DNA of 22,272 bases from a virus (IMGVR_UViG_3300008050_000362:1-22272); one strand, 5' to 3'; counted from the first letter of the stretch, positions 6,992-14,389 are shown. The notes: generated by a model not told the origin, from the letters alone. Program-made: numbers and translations.

Positions 6992-9022
6992 ATGGCAGAC
7001 AAAGAAAAGAACCCGAACAATCCGCAATCTGATTTATTCAGAAAGCTGACTAGATTATTCTCGGGCCCAATCGTAAATTGGAGAACTCAGGCAAATAGGA
7101 AAATCAAGAGAACAACTTTAGACAATTACGCCACAAAGTTTAAATCTCTTTCTGGCCAACCATTCCGCCGCAACAACTACTCTCCATTTGAGGTGATGAA
7201 CACCAAACTAATGGCGCAGCAGAATAGAACGGAAAGATATGTTGACTATGAGCAGATGGAATACATGCCAGAGATCGCATCTGCCATTGATATCTATGCA
7301 GATGAAATGACAACACACTCCTCACTTCAGCCAATGCTTAGTATTGCCTGCGCTAATGAAGAAATCAAATCAACACTATCCACCTTATATCATAGTGTAA
7401 TGAATGTAGACCACAACCTATTCGGATGGTGCCGCTCCCTAGTTAAATTCGGAGACTTCTTACTCTATCTAGACATTGACGACGAAATCGGGATTAAGTC
7501 AACTATAGCACTCCCCATTCGTGAGGTGGAAAGGCTAGAAGGCGAGGATCCAACAAATCCAAACTATGTCCAGTACCAATGGAACTCAGCCGGCATTACT
7601 TTTGAGAACTGGCAAGTTGCACATTTCCGTATTCTAGGAAATGATAAATACGCCCCATACGGAACTAGTGTTCTAGAGCCCGCACGTCGTATCTGGAGAC
7701 AACTAGTACTCCTAGAAGACGCAATGATGGCCTATCGTATCACTCGTTCCGCTGAACGTCGAGTATTTTACATCGATGTAGGTAATATCGCCCCACAGGA
7801 TGTTGAGACATTCATTCAAAAGACAATCACTTCATTCAAGAGAAACCAAGTTGTAGATGCAACAACCGGAAGAGTTGACTTGCGATACAACCCACTATCA
7901 GTAGAAGAAGACTATTTCATTCCAATTCGAGGAGGAGAGCAATCCAAGATTGAATCACTCCCAGGCGGACAATACGTCGGTCAAATTGACGATGTTAAGT
8001 ATCTCCGCGATAAACTCTTTTCTGCTATTAAAGTTCCTGCTTCTTACCTATCCCAAGGCGAAGAAGGAAGCGAGGACAAGACTACATTAGCGCAGAAAGA
8101 CATTCGGTTCGCAAGAACAGTCCAGAGACTTCAGAGATCAGTAATCTCAGAACTAGAAAAGCTTGGTATTGTCCACCTTTATACTCTTGGCTTCCGTGGC
8201 GATGACTTAATCAATTTCAAACTATCACTTAATAACCCAAGCAAGCTCGCAGAACTACAAGAACTAGAGCACTGGAAATCAAAATTCGATATTGCTGGCG
8301 CTGCAACAGAGAACTTCTTTTCCCGACGTTGGGTTTCCGAGAAGATTTTCGCCATGTCCGATGAAGACTTCCTACGCAACCAAAGAGAAATCTTCACCGA
8401 CAGACAATACGATGCAGCCCTCGAAGCCGCAACAGAAGCAGCGGGAGAAAGAGAGGCCTCAGCCCTGGGGGCAGGAGAAAGCCTCGATGGTGGTGATGAT
8501 GATTTTGATCTCGGAGGCGAAGGAGGGGGCGATGACCTTTCATTAGATGATCTCGGTGGTGATGAAGGTGGAGACCTTGACCTCGGAGGTGATGAAGGTG
8601 GAGCAGAAGCAACAGAAGAACCAGTCCTACCAGAGCTTCCAGCAGCCGGCAAGAGAGATGATAAAAGAGACAGTAAGGGAAGGCAACACACAGAAGCTAG
8701 TCTCGAACCTCAAGCAAAAGGTAAAAAGTATGTTGCTGCTAGAAGTCGAGGAGGAGATAAGAGAACAGGCCAAGCCGCAAGAACAAGAAGCTTGCGTTAC
8801 AGCGGCTCAAATATTCCTCTTCCAAAGAGCCCATTTCCAGGATGGAAGGGGAATGGTGGAATGAGTTCACTTTCGAAGGGTGTTTTTCAGGAAGAAAACA
8901 CTATTTATACAGATAGGCAAGAAATTGAACTCTTTGAAACTACCTCAGAATCAAAAAGACTTATTGAACAATTAGAGAATATTGGCAAATTGGAGAAGAA
9001 ACCAAATGAAAATGAAGCATAA
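6992..9022 (+). CDS. Portal protein (gp20-like) with acidic Gly/Asp tail extension
   Basis: The portal ring sits at the head vertex, nucleates prohead assembly and is the DNA channel. Residues 1-490 match the T4 gp20 type: ITRSAERRVFYIDVGN (about 250-265), a DYFIPIRGG plus KIESLPGG block (about 308-328), and AQKDIRFARTVQRLQ (about 368-382). At 676 residues it is well above T4 gp20 (524). The extra length is a C-terminal tail: an acidic Gly/Asp/Glu low-complexity stretch (about 490-550), then a basic Lys/Arg-rich segment (about 550-615), then an ordinary helical end. The start has AAAGGA at 6980-6985. The 3' end overlaps the next gene by 17 bases. Confidence 0.96.
   Translation: MADKEKNPNNPQSDLFRKLTRLFSGPIVNWRTQANRKIKRTTLDNYATKFKSLSGQPFRRNNYSPFEVMNTKLMAQQNRTERYVDYEQMEYMPEIASAIDIYADEMTTHSSLQPMLSIACANEEIKSTLSTLYHSVMNVDHNLFGWCRSLVKFGDFLLYLDIDDEIGIKSTIALPIREVERLEGEDPTNPNYVQYQWNSAGITFENWQVAHFRILGNDKYAPYGTSVLEPARRIWRQLVLLEDAMMAYRITRSAERRVFYIDVGNIAPQDVETFIQKTITSFKRNQVVDATTGRVDLRYNPLSVEEDYFIPIRGGEQSKIESLPGGQYVGQIDDVKYLRDKLFSAIKVPASYLSQGEEGSEDKTTLAQKDIRFARTVQRLQRSVISELEKLGIVHLYTLGFRGDDLINFKLSLNNPSKLAELQELEHWKSKFDIAGAATENFFSRRWVSEKIFAMSDEDFLRNQREIFTDRQYDAALEAATEAAGEREASALGAGESLDGGDDDFDLGGEGGGDDLSLDDLGGDEGGDLDLGGDEGGAEATEEPVLPELPAAGKRDDKRDSKGRQHTEASLEPQAKGKKYVAARSRGGDKRTGQAARTRSLRYSGSNIPLPKSPFPGWKGNGGMSSLSKGVFQEENTIYTDRQEIELFETTSESKRLIEQLENIGKLEKKPNENEA
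8552..8603 (+). repeat. Tandem direct repeat in the portal acidic tail
   Basis: A 22-base unit (CTCGGWGGTGATGAAGGTGG plus AG) occurs at 8552-8573 and again at 8582-8603 with one difference, a 30-base period that stays in frame. It encodes repeated LGGDEGG peptides inside a longer Gly/Asp-rich stretch. The pattern is typical of slippage or unequal exchange in a disordered tail. Confidence 0.85.
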
Positions 9023-9827
9023 CAAAAAGAGAAATACATTATTCTTGTATGAAACTCTTCTAAGAGAGTTAACAAAGTGTGTAGTTCGGAAAGACAACGA
9101 GAGAAGAATCAAGGTTTTGAATATCATTAAAGAATCCTTTGTTCCCTCAACACTACTTGGTAAAGACCTTTCTCTATACAGAAATCTTGCAGAGACAAAA
9201 GAGGTGAGAAGAGATGTCGCAGAAAAACTAGTGTTTGAAACACGCATGGAGAAAGCGGCTATAGATGATGACGCACTCTTCGGAGAACACTCAAGACTTA
9301 TCAATAAGATTAACGCCACTTTATCTCCTGACGTTTTTAATAACTTCGTTCCTGATTTCAAGAACATCGCAACCATTTCTCAAATCTTTAATCCTCATAC
9401 TCCAGTTAAAAGCCGAGTTCTTTTAGAAGCTACAATCCTGGAAACGATGATTGGGAAACAAGAATTAACCGAGAACAAGAAAATGAAACCAATTTCTTCA
9501 TTAGCTTACAAAACCTTCGTAAGCAAGTTCAACAAGAAATATGGTGATGATCTGTTAACAGAGCAAAAGAAGTTACTAGGAATTTATGTTGCTTCTTTCC
9601 AGGATGATACAGAACTAAAGATTTTCCTCAATGAAGAAGTCGGAAGATTAAAAGAAGAACTAATAAACTCTCTCGACAATGAAGAATTTCAAGCAGATGT
9701 CGAGATGAAAAATACAGCAGAATTAGTTATTGAAAAACTAAACTCATATGCTAAAAGCCAGATTACACCAGCAATGGTCAAAACTATTTTAAAAACACAA
9801 GAACTTGTAAAGGAACTTAATAACTAA
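9006..9827 (+). CDS. Conserved helical protein of the prohead region, function unknown
   Basis: The start is ATG 9006 with GGAGAAG at 8992-8998 upstream; ATG 9012 is the alternative. The 273-residue product begins MKMKHNKKRNTLFLYETLLRE and appears almost entirely helical, basic at the front and more acidic at the end, with no catalytic motif I can identify. The KRNTxFLYExLxRELTK opening resembles a family I associate with marine T4-like phages, located near gp20/gp21. In T4 the small prohead core proteins gp67 and gp68 lie between portal and protease. This position suggests a core or head-assembly role, by inference only. It overlaps the portal gene by 17 bases and the following gene by one base. 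Confidence 0.75.
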   Translation: MKMKHNKKRNTLFLYETLLRELTKCVVRKDNERRIKVLNIIKESFVPSTLLGKDLSLYRNLAETKEVRRDVAEKLVFETRMEKAAIDDDALFGEHSRLINKINATLSPDVFNNFVPDFKNIATISQIFNPHTPVKSRVLLEATILETMIGKQELTENKKMKPISSLAYKTFVSKFNKKYGDDLLTEQKKLLGIYVASFQDDTELKIFLNEEVGRLKEELINSLDNEEFQADVEMKNTAELVIEKLNSYAKSQITPAMVKTILKTQELVKELNN

Positions 9828-10390
9828 TGTCTGTAACCGGTACGATTACTATTACGAGAAAGAAGCAGAAAGTAACACTTGAGCTTCAAGCCAGAAAGAC
9901 CATCGATGGAAACATTATGATTTTTGATCATGTCGATATGGACATCGTAGTAATGGCCGGAGACAAAAAGAAGATTATTGCATTCCCAAAAGAGACTCTA
10001 ACAGAAGAAGTATATCGATCACAATCAAGGATGTTCAAATATCTAGCAATTTACGGTCTAGTTGATTGTTCTCTCATCAGAGGCGGCAACGTACACGGAG
10101 CACTAGAAGCTCCATTACTAGAATCAACAGAAGTTGATACCGCTAATGTAGACCTAGCAATTTATAACATACACGGATTCATAAAACAAGAAAAGCCATA
10201 CGAAGACTTCATGGAAGATTACGAAGAAATGGTAAATGGCACATATGCAGATCCGGATGACCAAGATTCAACAGAACTAGGCGAAGTACCACAAGCCGCA
10301 GAAAAAGGTAGTATCCGTCCAGGCTATAACTACTCCCCATATTGGATGAGTTATATGTTGGAGAACAAGAAAAACAAGAAGAAGGAATAG
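9827..10390 (+). CDS. Conserved prohead-region protein, function unknown
   Basis: This 187-residue protein has a beta-rich N-terminal part (MSVTGTITITRKKQKVTLEL, then a DHVDMDIVVMAGDKKKIIAF segment), a middle alpha/beta part to about 125, an acidic linker with EDYEE and DPDDQDSTE, and a basic C-terminus ending KKNKKKE. The start uses a TAATG overlap with the preceding stop, with AAGGAA at 9810-9815, indicating translational coupling. No recognised domain is visible. Its place between a portal-linked gene and a gene with a capsid-targeting-like leader suggests a head-assembly protein, but nothing in the sequence proves it. Confidence 0.75.
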   Translation: MSVTGTITITRKKQKVTLELQARKTIDGNIMIFDHVDMDIVVMAGDKKKIIAFPKETLTEEVYRSQSRMFKYLAIYGLVDCSLIRGGNVHGALEAPLLESTEVDTANVDLAIYNIHGFIKQEKPYEDFMEDYEEMVNGTYADPDDQDSTELGEVPQAAEKGSIRPGYNYSPYWMSYMLENKKNKKKE

Positions 10391-10392
10391 AC

Positions 10393-10416
10393 ATGAAACT
10401 TATATTAGAAAATTGG
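10393..10416 (+). repeat. Exact 24-base direct repeat, copy 1 (second copy 11405-11428)
   Basis: The first 24 bases of the gene at 10393, encoding MKLILENW, recur without a mismatch immediately after that gene's stop, at 11405-11428. The similarity ends sharply in DNA on both sides, though one or two more codons remain alike in protein (R-N-H against R-K-Y). This points to copying of a short 5' coding module rather than of a whole gene. Confidence 0.9.
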
Positions 10417-11403
10417 AGAAATCATTTAGAGATAGTGGAGGAAGAACAGAAGATTGTGAAAGATAATGAAAGTTTTACACTTACACTACCTAGACTACAT
10501 ATTTCTGAACAATGGGGTACCCCTGGTTCTGAAGACAGAAAAATCATTGAAATGTTCACTGCTCAAATTGAAGGCACTACTTTACATGAAAAGCTGAACT
10601 CTCTTAATGCTTTTATCTCCAAATGTAACGACACATGCATCAACACCAAGAGCGTTCCTGAAATTTTAGGTAGTCTTGTTTTTTTAGATTCTTTGGCAGC
10701 TATTATCCACGACTTCAATGCATCAACTGCTGGCTTTTTGTTTGAGTCTTTAATTAGTGCCTTGTTGGGCAGCAGTTCAAAGCAGATTCCGACAGATGGA
10801 GGACTATACCAGGATACAACGGATATTATAGACGAACGCGGCCGCCCCATGAGCTTGAAATTTTATAAATTGGATGCGAAAGATCCGAAAGGTTATATAT
10901 CTGCCGCTCTCCCAAATTTACGAGCGGCTATCATAAAGCATGGCCAACCAATGATATATCTTCTGGGTCTTAAGAACACACAAGATAAAAAGGTAAACTC
11001 TGTTGATTTTTATGAGGTGTCAATTGGTTCTAAAAAAGATGGTATTATGGGACAGTTTGATATAAAGGATATGAACCTCCCTATAAAGATCGTAGTACTC
11101 GGTGGAAAATATGTAAAAGAGGAAGATCTCAAAAATCCTGGGAAGTTTTTCAGATTACCGGGTGAATTTGATAAAGACAGATATTTCATTGGGTCACTAC
11201 AGCTTGGTTCCCGAGAAGATCTGGTAAAAATAGCAGAAAACTATGCCGATCGGCTAGGAAAGATGCTGCTAAATATCTACAAACAATTAGGTAGTTTAAC
11301 CACCAACATTAATACCTACTTTTTAGAAGACAAAAAGGAAGCTGCTATCGCTGCCCAAAACAACGCCACAATTTTAAAAGCTAAAACAGACGAATTAATT
11401 TAG
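10393..11403 (+). CDS. Prohead-region protein with MKLILENW leader and possible PD-(D/E)xK core
   Basis: I start at ATG 10393, two bases after the preceding stop and with AAGGAA around 10382-10386, instead of an upstream in-frame ATG at 10342 inside the previous gene. The 336-residue product opens MKLILENWRNHLEIVEE. ILE at 4-6 and IVE at 14-16 fit the (L/I)xE pattern cut by T4-type prohead proteases. A central block reads GFLFES (E118), then D144 in DTTDII, then SLKFY with K156. The order E, D, x9, SxK resembles the catalytic layout of PD-(D/E)xK nucleases, with Ser in place of the usual acidic residue, so this is a tentative fold call. The remainder is alpha/beta without other motifs. It could be an internal head protein injected with DNA, or a core protein. 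Confidence 0.75.
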   Translation: MKLILENWRNHLEIVEEEQKIVKDNESFTLTLPRLHISEQWGTPGSEDRKIIEMFTAQIEGTTLHEKLNSLNAFISKCNDTCINTKSVPEILGSLVFLDSLAAIIHDFNASTAGFLFESLISALLGSSSKQIPTDGGLYQDTTDIIDERGRPMSLKFYKLDAKDPKGYISAALPNLRAAIIKHGQPMIYLLGLKNTQDKKVNSVDFYEVSIGSKKDGIMGQFDIKDMNLPIKIVVLGGKYVKEEDLKNPGKFFRLPGEFDKDRYFIGSLQLGSREDLVKIAENYADRLGKMLLNIYKQLGSLTTNINTYFLEDKKEAAIAAQNNATILKAKTDELI

Positions 11404-11404
11404 T

Positions 11405-11464
11405 ATGAAACTTATATTAGAAAATTGGCGCAAGTATAATAATATTCTGAACACATGTGTGTAG
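11405..11464 (+). CDS. 19-residue micro-ORF or truncated gene start (MKLILENWRKY)
   Basis: One base after the preceding stop, an ATG opens a 19-codon frame beginning MKLILENWRKYNN and ending at TAG 11462-11464. Its first 24 bases are identical to the start of the gene at 10393. There is no clear ribosome binding site, so translation would rely on coupling to the upstream stop. It may be the broken remnant of a second gene that carried this leader, a free leader peptide, or a recombination by-product. I judge a remnant most likely. Confidence 0.4.
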   Translation: MKLILENWRKYNNILNTCV

Positions 11465-11477
11465 GAAGGAAGGAATA

Positions 11478-11807
11478 GTGGATCTTCTTTATTTCGTTTT
11501 AGCCTCATACGGCTTAACTCAACTTCTATGTTATGCAAAGATATTCGATAGTATCCGACCAGAGCACTATTTCTTTAAATGTGCTATGTGTATGGGATTT
11601 TGGGTTGGAGCATTTTTATGTGTCATTAACCCTTTAACAACACTATTTACATATGAATTAACCTTTTTTAATGTTTTTATATTGGGAAGCGTTAGTTCGG
11701 GAACATCATATATGCTCAACATGTTATTCGGAGACGAAGGCATAAATCTAAAGTTAAAGGGGGTGAGTAATGAAAAAGAGGTTCCTACGTCCAGTACGTC
11801 GTTGTAA
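11478..11807 (+). CDS. Small Cys-x2-Cys membrane protein
   Basis: I start at GTG 11478, preceded by a strong GGAAGGAAGG stretch at 11465-11474, rather than at an ATG at 11457 that lacks one. The 109-residue product has hydrophobic segments at about 3-20, 38-55 and 60-80, and between the first two a DSIRPEHYFFKCAMCMGFW block with C35 and C38. Small membrane proteins with an R-P segment followed by CxxCxGFW resemble the DUF1360-type group found in phages and bacteria, whose role is unknown. It sits between prohead genes and is followed by an overlapping micro-ORF and a terminator, so it closes a transcription unit. Confidence 0.75.
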   Translation: MDLLYFVLASYGLTQLLCYAKIFDSIRPEHYFFKCAMCMGFWVGAFLCVINPLTTLFTYELTFFNVFILGSVSSGTSYMLNMLFGDEGINLKLKGVSNEKEVPTSSTSL

Positions 11808-11820
11808 AGGTGGCTGCTGA
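11770..11820 (+). CDS. 16-residue basic, Cys-ended micro-ORF (MKKRFLRPVRRCKGGC)
   Basis: This short frame encodes MKKRFLRPVRRCKGGC, with seven basic residues of 16 and a C-x3-C end. It overlaps the end of the membrane-protein gene in another frame. Directly upstream lies AAGGGGGTGA (11757-11766), a near-perfect Shine-Dalgarno sequence at good spacing, stronger than most in this window. The stop at 11818-11820 is only three bases before the terminator stem. The ribosome binding site and exact placement argue for a real translated peptide. Function is unknown; a single metal or disulfide site, or membrane or nucleic-acid binding through the basic residues, are possibilities only. Confidence 0.5.
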   Translation: MKKRFLRPVRRCKGGC

Positions 11821-11823
11821 ATC

Positions 11824-11852
11824 GAGCGGGTGACGCCCGCTCATTTATTTTA
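11824..11852 (+). terminator. Rho-independent terminator
   Basis: A perfect 7-bp stem GAGCGGG / CCCGCTC with a 5-base loop (TGACG) is followed by a T-rich run (ATTTATTTTA). It ends the unit before the gp21 protease gene, whose ribosome binding site begins just downstream. Confidence 0.85.
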
Positions 11853-11865
11853 TAAAGGTTATACT

Positions 11866-12471
11866 ATGTCCAAATTTTTATTAAGAGAGTTTCACGCATT
11901 ATGTGAAGGTGGAATCTGCCAAGACTTTCTCACAGAAGCAGAAAAAAGAGAAATCGCTGATGGCGGAATGTATCTCACCGGAGTGATGCAAGTGGCCGAT
12001 ACTAAAAACGGTAATGGAAGAATTTATCCAGCCGAGGTTCTTAAAAGAGAAGTGCAAAATTATACAAAGCTCGTAAGAGAAAAGAGAGCGCTTGGAGAAC
12101 TAGACCACCCAGAAGACTCAGTTATAAACCTTAAGAATGCGTCACACATGGTAACCGAAGTGTGGTTTGACGATAATAAAGTTATGGGAAAAATTAAGAT
12201 ATTAGATACACCATCCGGAGATATTGCAAAGTCGCTTGTTAACTCAGGTGTCACATTGGGTATTTCATCCCGTGGTTTGGGAAGTGTAAAAGAAACCAGA
12301 GAGGGCACAGTAGTGGAACACGACTTTCAACTTATCTGTTTTGATCTTGTCTCCGAACCCTCATCACCAGGAGCATTTATGAATCTCCGAGAAAGCAAAC
12401 AAAGAGATTCAAACATTTTTACTAAAGCTGATAAGATCAATAGAATACTAAACAGTATTATAAAGGAATAA
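11866..12471 (+). CDS. Prohead core protease (gp21-like)
   Basis: This 201-residue protein is the maturation protease that is built into the prohead core and then cleaves scaffold, core and capsid proteins. Its length is close to T4 gp21 (212). The fold is recognised by GELDHP with candidate catalytic H81 and by GVTLGISSRGLGSV with candidate nucleophile S134 or S135. An N-terminal LTE at 22-24 fits self-processing at (L/I)xE. I start at ATG 11866 with AAAGGT at 11854-11859; the in-frame upstream GTG at 11830 lies inside the terminator stem and is rejected. In T4 the scaffold gene 22 follows at once, but here about 3 kb of other genes intervene. Confidence 0.93.
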   Translation: MSKFLLREFHALCEGGICQDFLTEAEKREIADGGMYLTGVMQVADTKNGNGRIYPAEVLKREVQNYTKLVREKRALGELDHPEDSVINLKNASHMVTEVWFDDNKVMGKIKILDTPSGDIAKSLVNSGVTLGISSRGLGSVKETREGTVVEHDFQLICFDLVSEPSSPGAFMNLRESKQRDSNIFTKADKINRILNSIIKE

Positions 12472-12476
12472 AGAAG

Positions 12477-13961
12477 ATGAGTAAATGGTCAAGTTTTAAA
12501 GAACAACAAATATTAACAGAGAATTTTAGAAAGTTTGTTGAAAAAGGAAATAAATCAATAAACGAAAAAGCTGATCCATCAAAAATGGATCCAAAAAGAT
12601 TTCCAATGAACCTAAGCACAGTCGCCACCCACCCCGAAGATGCGGTATTAGACACAAGACTTGGCCATAAAAATAATGATAAGAATTCAGGAGATGATAT
12701 TATTCCGGTAACAGCCAATTTTACAGCACCAGTTTCAAAACTTAAACCTTCTCAGTCTAGTATGAATATAGATAAAGCTCTGGGTATGGCGCTAGCGATG
12801 ATAGCGGAAAAAATGAATACAGGTGGAGATCTGGGAGCCTTTATCAGTAATGATGGTCACATAATGGATGGTCATCATCGCTGGGTGGCCACTGCAATGG
12901 TCGATCCCACTAAGGAGATTGGGGGGTATTTAGTTGATTTTCCAGGTAAAGAGTTAATTGCCGTATTGAACGCTATCACGGTTGGTCGCTTGGGCGTTAA
13001 GAAAGGAAAGCCTGGAACCGGCGGCTTTGACCAATTCCAGGAACCATCGATTAGAGAAGAAATCTACAAGCTCGTAAAGCAGGGAAGCGAATATCTTAAG
13101 CCCGAAGAGGTATTGGCAATTCTACAAAAATTTACAGGACTAGAGGGTAAAGAAGCTGTTGAGAAAGCTATACAAAAGTTTGTTGAAAATGTAGGAACTC
13201 TCACATTCGAGGTACCGGCAGGTGCCCCGTCCCGAAAAGATATGCCTGTCATTGATCCGGATAGAACTCCCGGAGCACTTGAAACAGCAGTCAGCGCTCT
13301 AAGTAAGGGATCTATCGACGTTAATCCTCCTTACGGCAAGCGTGGAAAATACACTACTCAGGACATTCAGCAAGGTACTTCAATGAAAGGAGCAGGCCGG
13401 CTGAAAATGCGAGAAACCCTAGAGTCAACAGTTAGAAAAGTTATAAAAGAAGAAATCAAAAAACAAGAGGGCAAAGTAATAAATGAAATATGGCCTTTCG
13501 GAAGAGAGGACAAAGATCCTGAAATGAGAGCCTTCGCCGGCCTTCAACGCGCCGAAAAGGGTAAGCCTGCCGAAGAAGGTAAGTCTGATGAATATTATAT
13601 GGGCTATAATCGCGCCGTGAGGGACATGCAAAAACCAGGCGCCCGCGCTACGACTTTTGTTGTTAGTAAGCTCAAGCAGTCGGGCCCAAAACATACACAA
13701 CGCGCCGTTAAAAAGCCCAAAAGCGCGTTTGATGAGCCATTATCCTTAGATAACCCAGCAGATCGCGCTGCACGAAAACAACAACGCAAGGTAACTCGGC
13801 AGGATTATGAAAGAAAAGGTGGCCGCTCCGGTCACAAGGATCTGACAGGACTGTCTGCGATAGGCAAGGCACCCCCGCCAGATCCTAACCGTATGTCGGA
13901 TGAGGAACTTCGTAGACTATATAGAGAAGAGAAAAAATCAGAAACTAAGAGGAAAGAATGA
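12477..13961 (+). CDS. ParB/Srx-type domain protein with LTENFRKF leader
   Basis: This 494-residue protein opens with a helical leader QQILTENFRKFVEKG (10-24). LTE at 13-15 fits the prohead-protease pattern, and the ENFRKF part resembles the ENWR leader of the gene at 10393. Residues about 60-180 contain AFISNDGHIMDGHHRWVAT (D131, H133, H134, R135), the hallmark DGHHR of the ParB/sulfiredoxin superfamily, whose members bind nucleotides and include CTPases and a serine kinase. The middle is helical. Residues about 310-494 are basic and probably disordered, with a VRKVIKEEIKKQEG helix and a DEYYMGYNRAVRDMQ segment. CGC arginine codons cluster in this C-terminal part, unlike the AGA-rich neighbours. 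It could be an internal head protein or a core component; the biochemical activity is unknown. Confidence 0.8.
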   Translation: MSKWSSFKEQQILTENFRKFVEKGNKSINEKADPSKMDPKRFPMNLSTVATHPEDAVLDTRLGHKNNDKNSGDDIIPVTANFTAPVSKLKPSQSSMNIDKALGMALAMIAEKMNTGGDLGAFISNDGHIMDGHHRWVATAMVDPTKEIGGYLVDFPGKELIAVLNAITVGRLGVKKGKPGTGGFDQFQEPSIREEIYKLVKQGSEYLKPEEVLAILQKFTGLEGKEAVEKAIQKFVENVGTLTFEVPAGAPSRKDMPVIDPDRTPGALETAVSALSKGSIDVNPPYGKRGKYTTQDIQQGTSMKGAGRLKMRETLESTVRKVIKEEIKKQEGKVINEIWPFGREDKDPEMRAFAGLQRAEKGKPAEEGKSDEYYMGYNRAVRDMQKPGARATTFVVSKLKQSGPKHTQRAVKKPKSAFDEPLSLDNPADRAARKQQRKVTRQDYERKGGRSGHKDLTGLSAIGKAPPPDPNRMSDEELRRLYREEKKSETKRKE

Positions 13962-14389
13962 AAAAAGCAGAATTAAAAAAATACTTCAAACCCATCATTA
14001 AAGAATGCGTAAAAGAAATGCTTCTAGAAGAGGGTTTGTTATCTAATGTAATCACGGAGGTTCTAAAAGGAACTTCCAGAGAAACATTAACAGAAACAAC
14101 TGTTGCCACAGAACAACCTGTTGTGCAACAAGAACAACAACGCAAGACTAGGCAACAGTCAGAAGCAGTGTTAAAAGCCAGACAAGAACTGCAAGAGTCA
14201 ATGAAGGATTCTTATGGCGGAGTTGATCTCTTTGAGGGGGTAACTCCAACATCAGCACCCGTTACTGGTGTATCCTCACCAGCAGGATCTCCGATGTCTG
14301 GAATTGCACCTCACGATCCAGGAGTAGATATCACAGGATTAATGTCACTAGCCGGCGGAAATTGGGCAAAAAGCGCTCAAGTAAAATAA
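13958..14389 (+). CDS. Small helical protein (MKKAELKK type), function unknown
   Basis: This 143-residue protein opens with an amphipathic helical segment, MKKAELKKYFKPIIKECVKE followed by MLLEEGLLSNVITEVLKG. A Gln-rich linker (about 50-75) follows, then a Pro/Ser/Gly-rich stretch and a C-terminus with DITGLMSLAGGNWAKSAQ. I associate this N-terminus with a small family common in marine phages, of unknown role. LLE and ITE match the (L/I)xE pattern. It overlaps the preceding gene by ATGA, with GAGGAAA at 13948-13954, so it is translationally coupled to the ParB/Srx-type gene. A head or core component is plausible from context. Confidence 0.75.
   Translation: MKKAELKKYFKPIIKECVKEMLLEEGLLSNVITEVLKGTSRETLTETTVATEQPVVQQEQQRKTRQQSEAVLKARQELQESMKDSYGGVDLFEGVTPTSAPVTGVSSPAGSPMSGIAPHDPGVDITGLMSLAGGNWAKSAQVK

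Noticed and set aside
8179-8691. 170-codon Ser/Pro-rich open frame on the minus strand
   Set aside because: It is the mirror of the Gly/Asp-rich portal tail; low-complexity coding DNA produces long antisense frames. It has no ribosome site or protein-like character.
8547-8864. Alternative + frame across the portal tail, as a possible overlapping gene
   Set aside because: It is a frame-shifted reading of the repeat and basic segment; the portal frame continues intact to 9022 and no ribosome binding site fits the alternative.
11851-11859. TATAAAGG before gp21 as a T4-type late promoter
   Set aside because: It matches TATAAATA at only six of eight positions, overlaps the terminator tail and the ribosome binding site AAAGGT, and lies too close to the ATG.
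11830-11865. Upstream GTG start extending the gp21 protease
   Set aside because: It lies inside a perfect terminator stem, has no ribosome binding site, and the ATG at 11866 gives the expected protease length.
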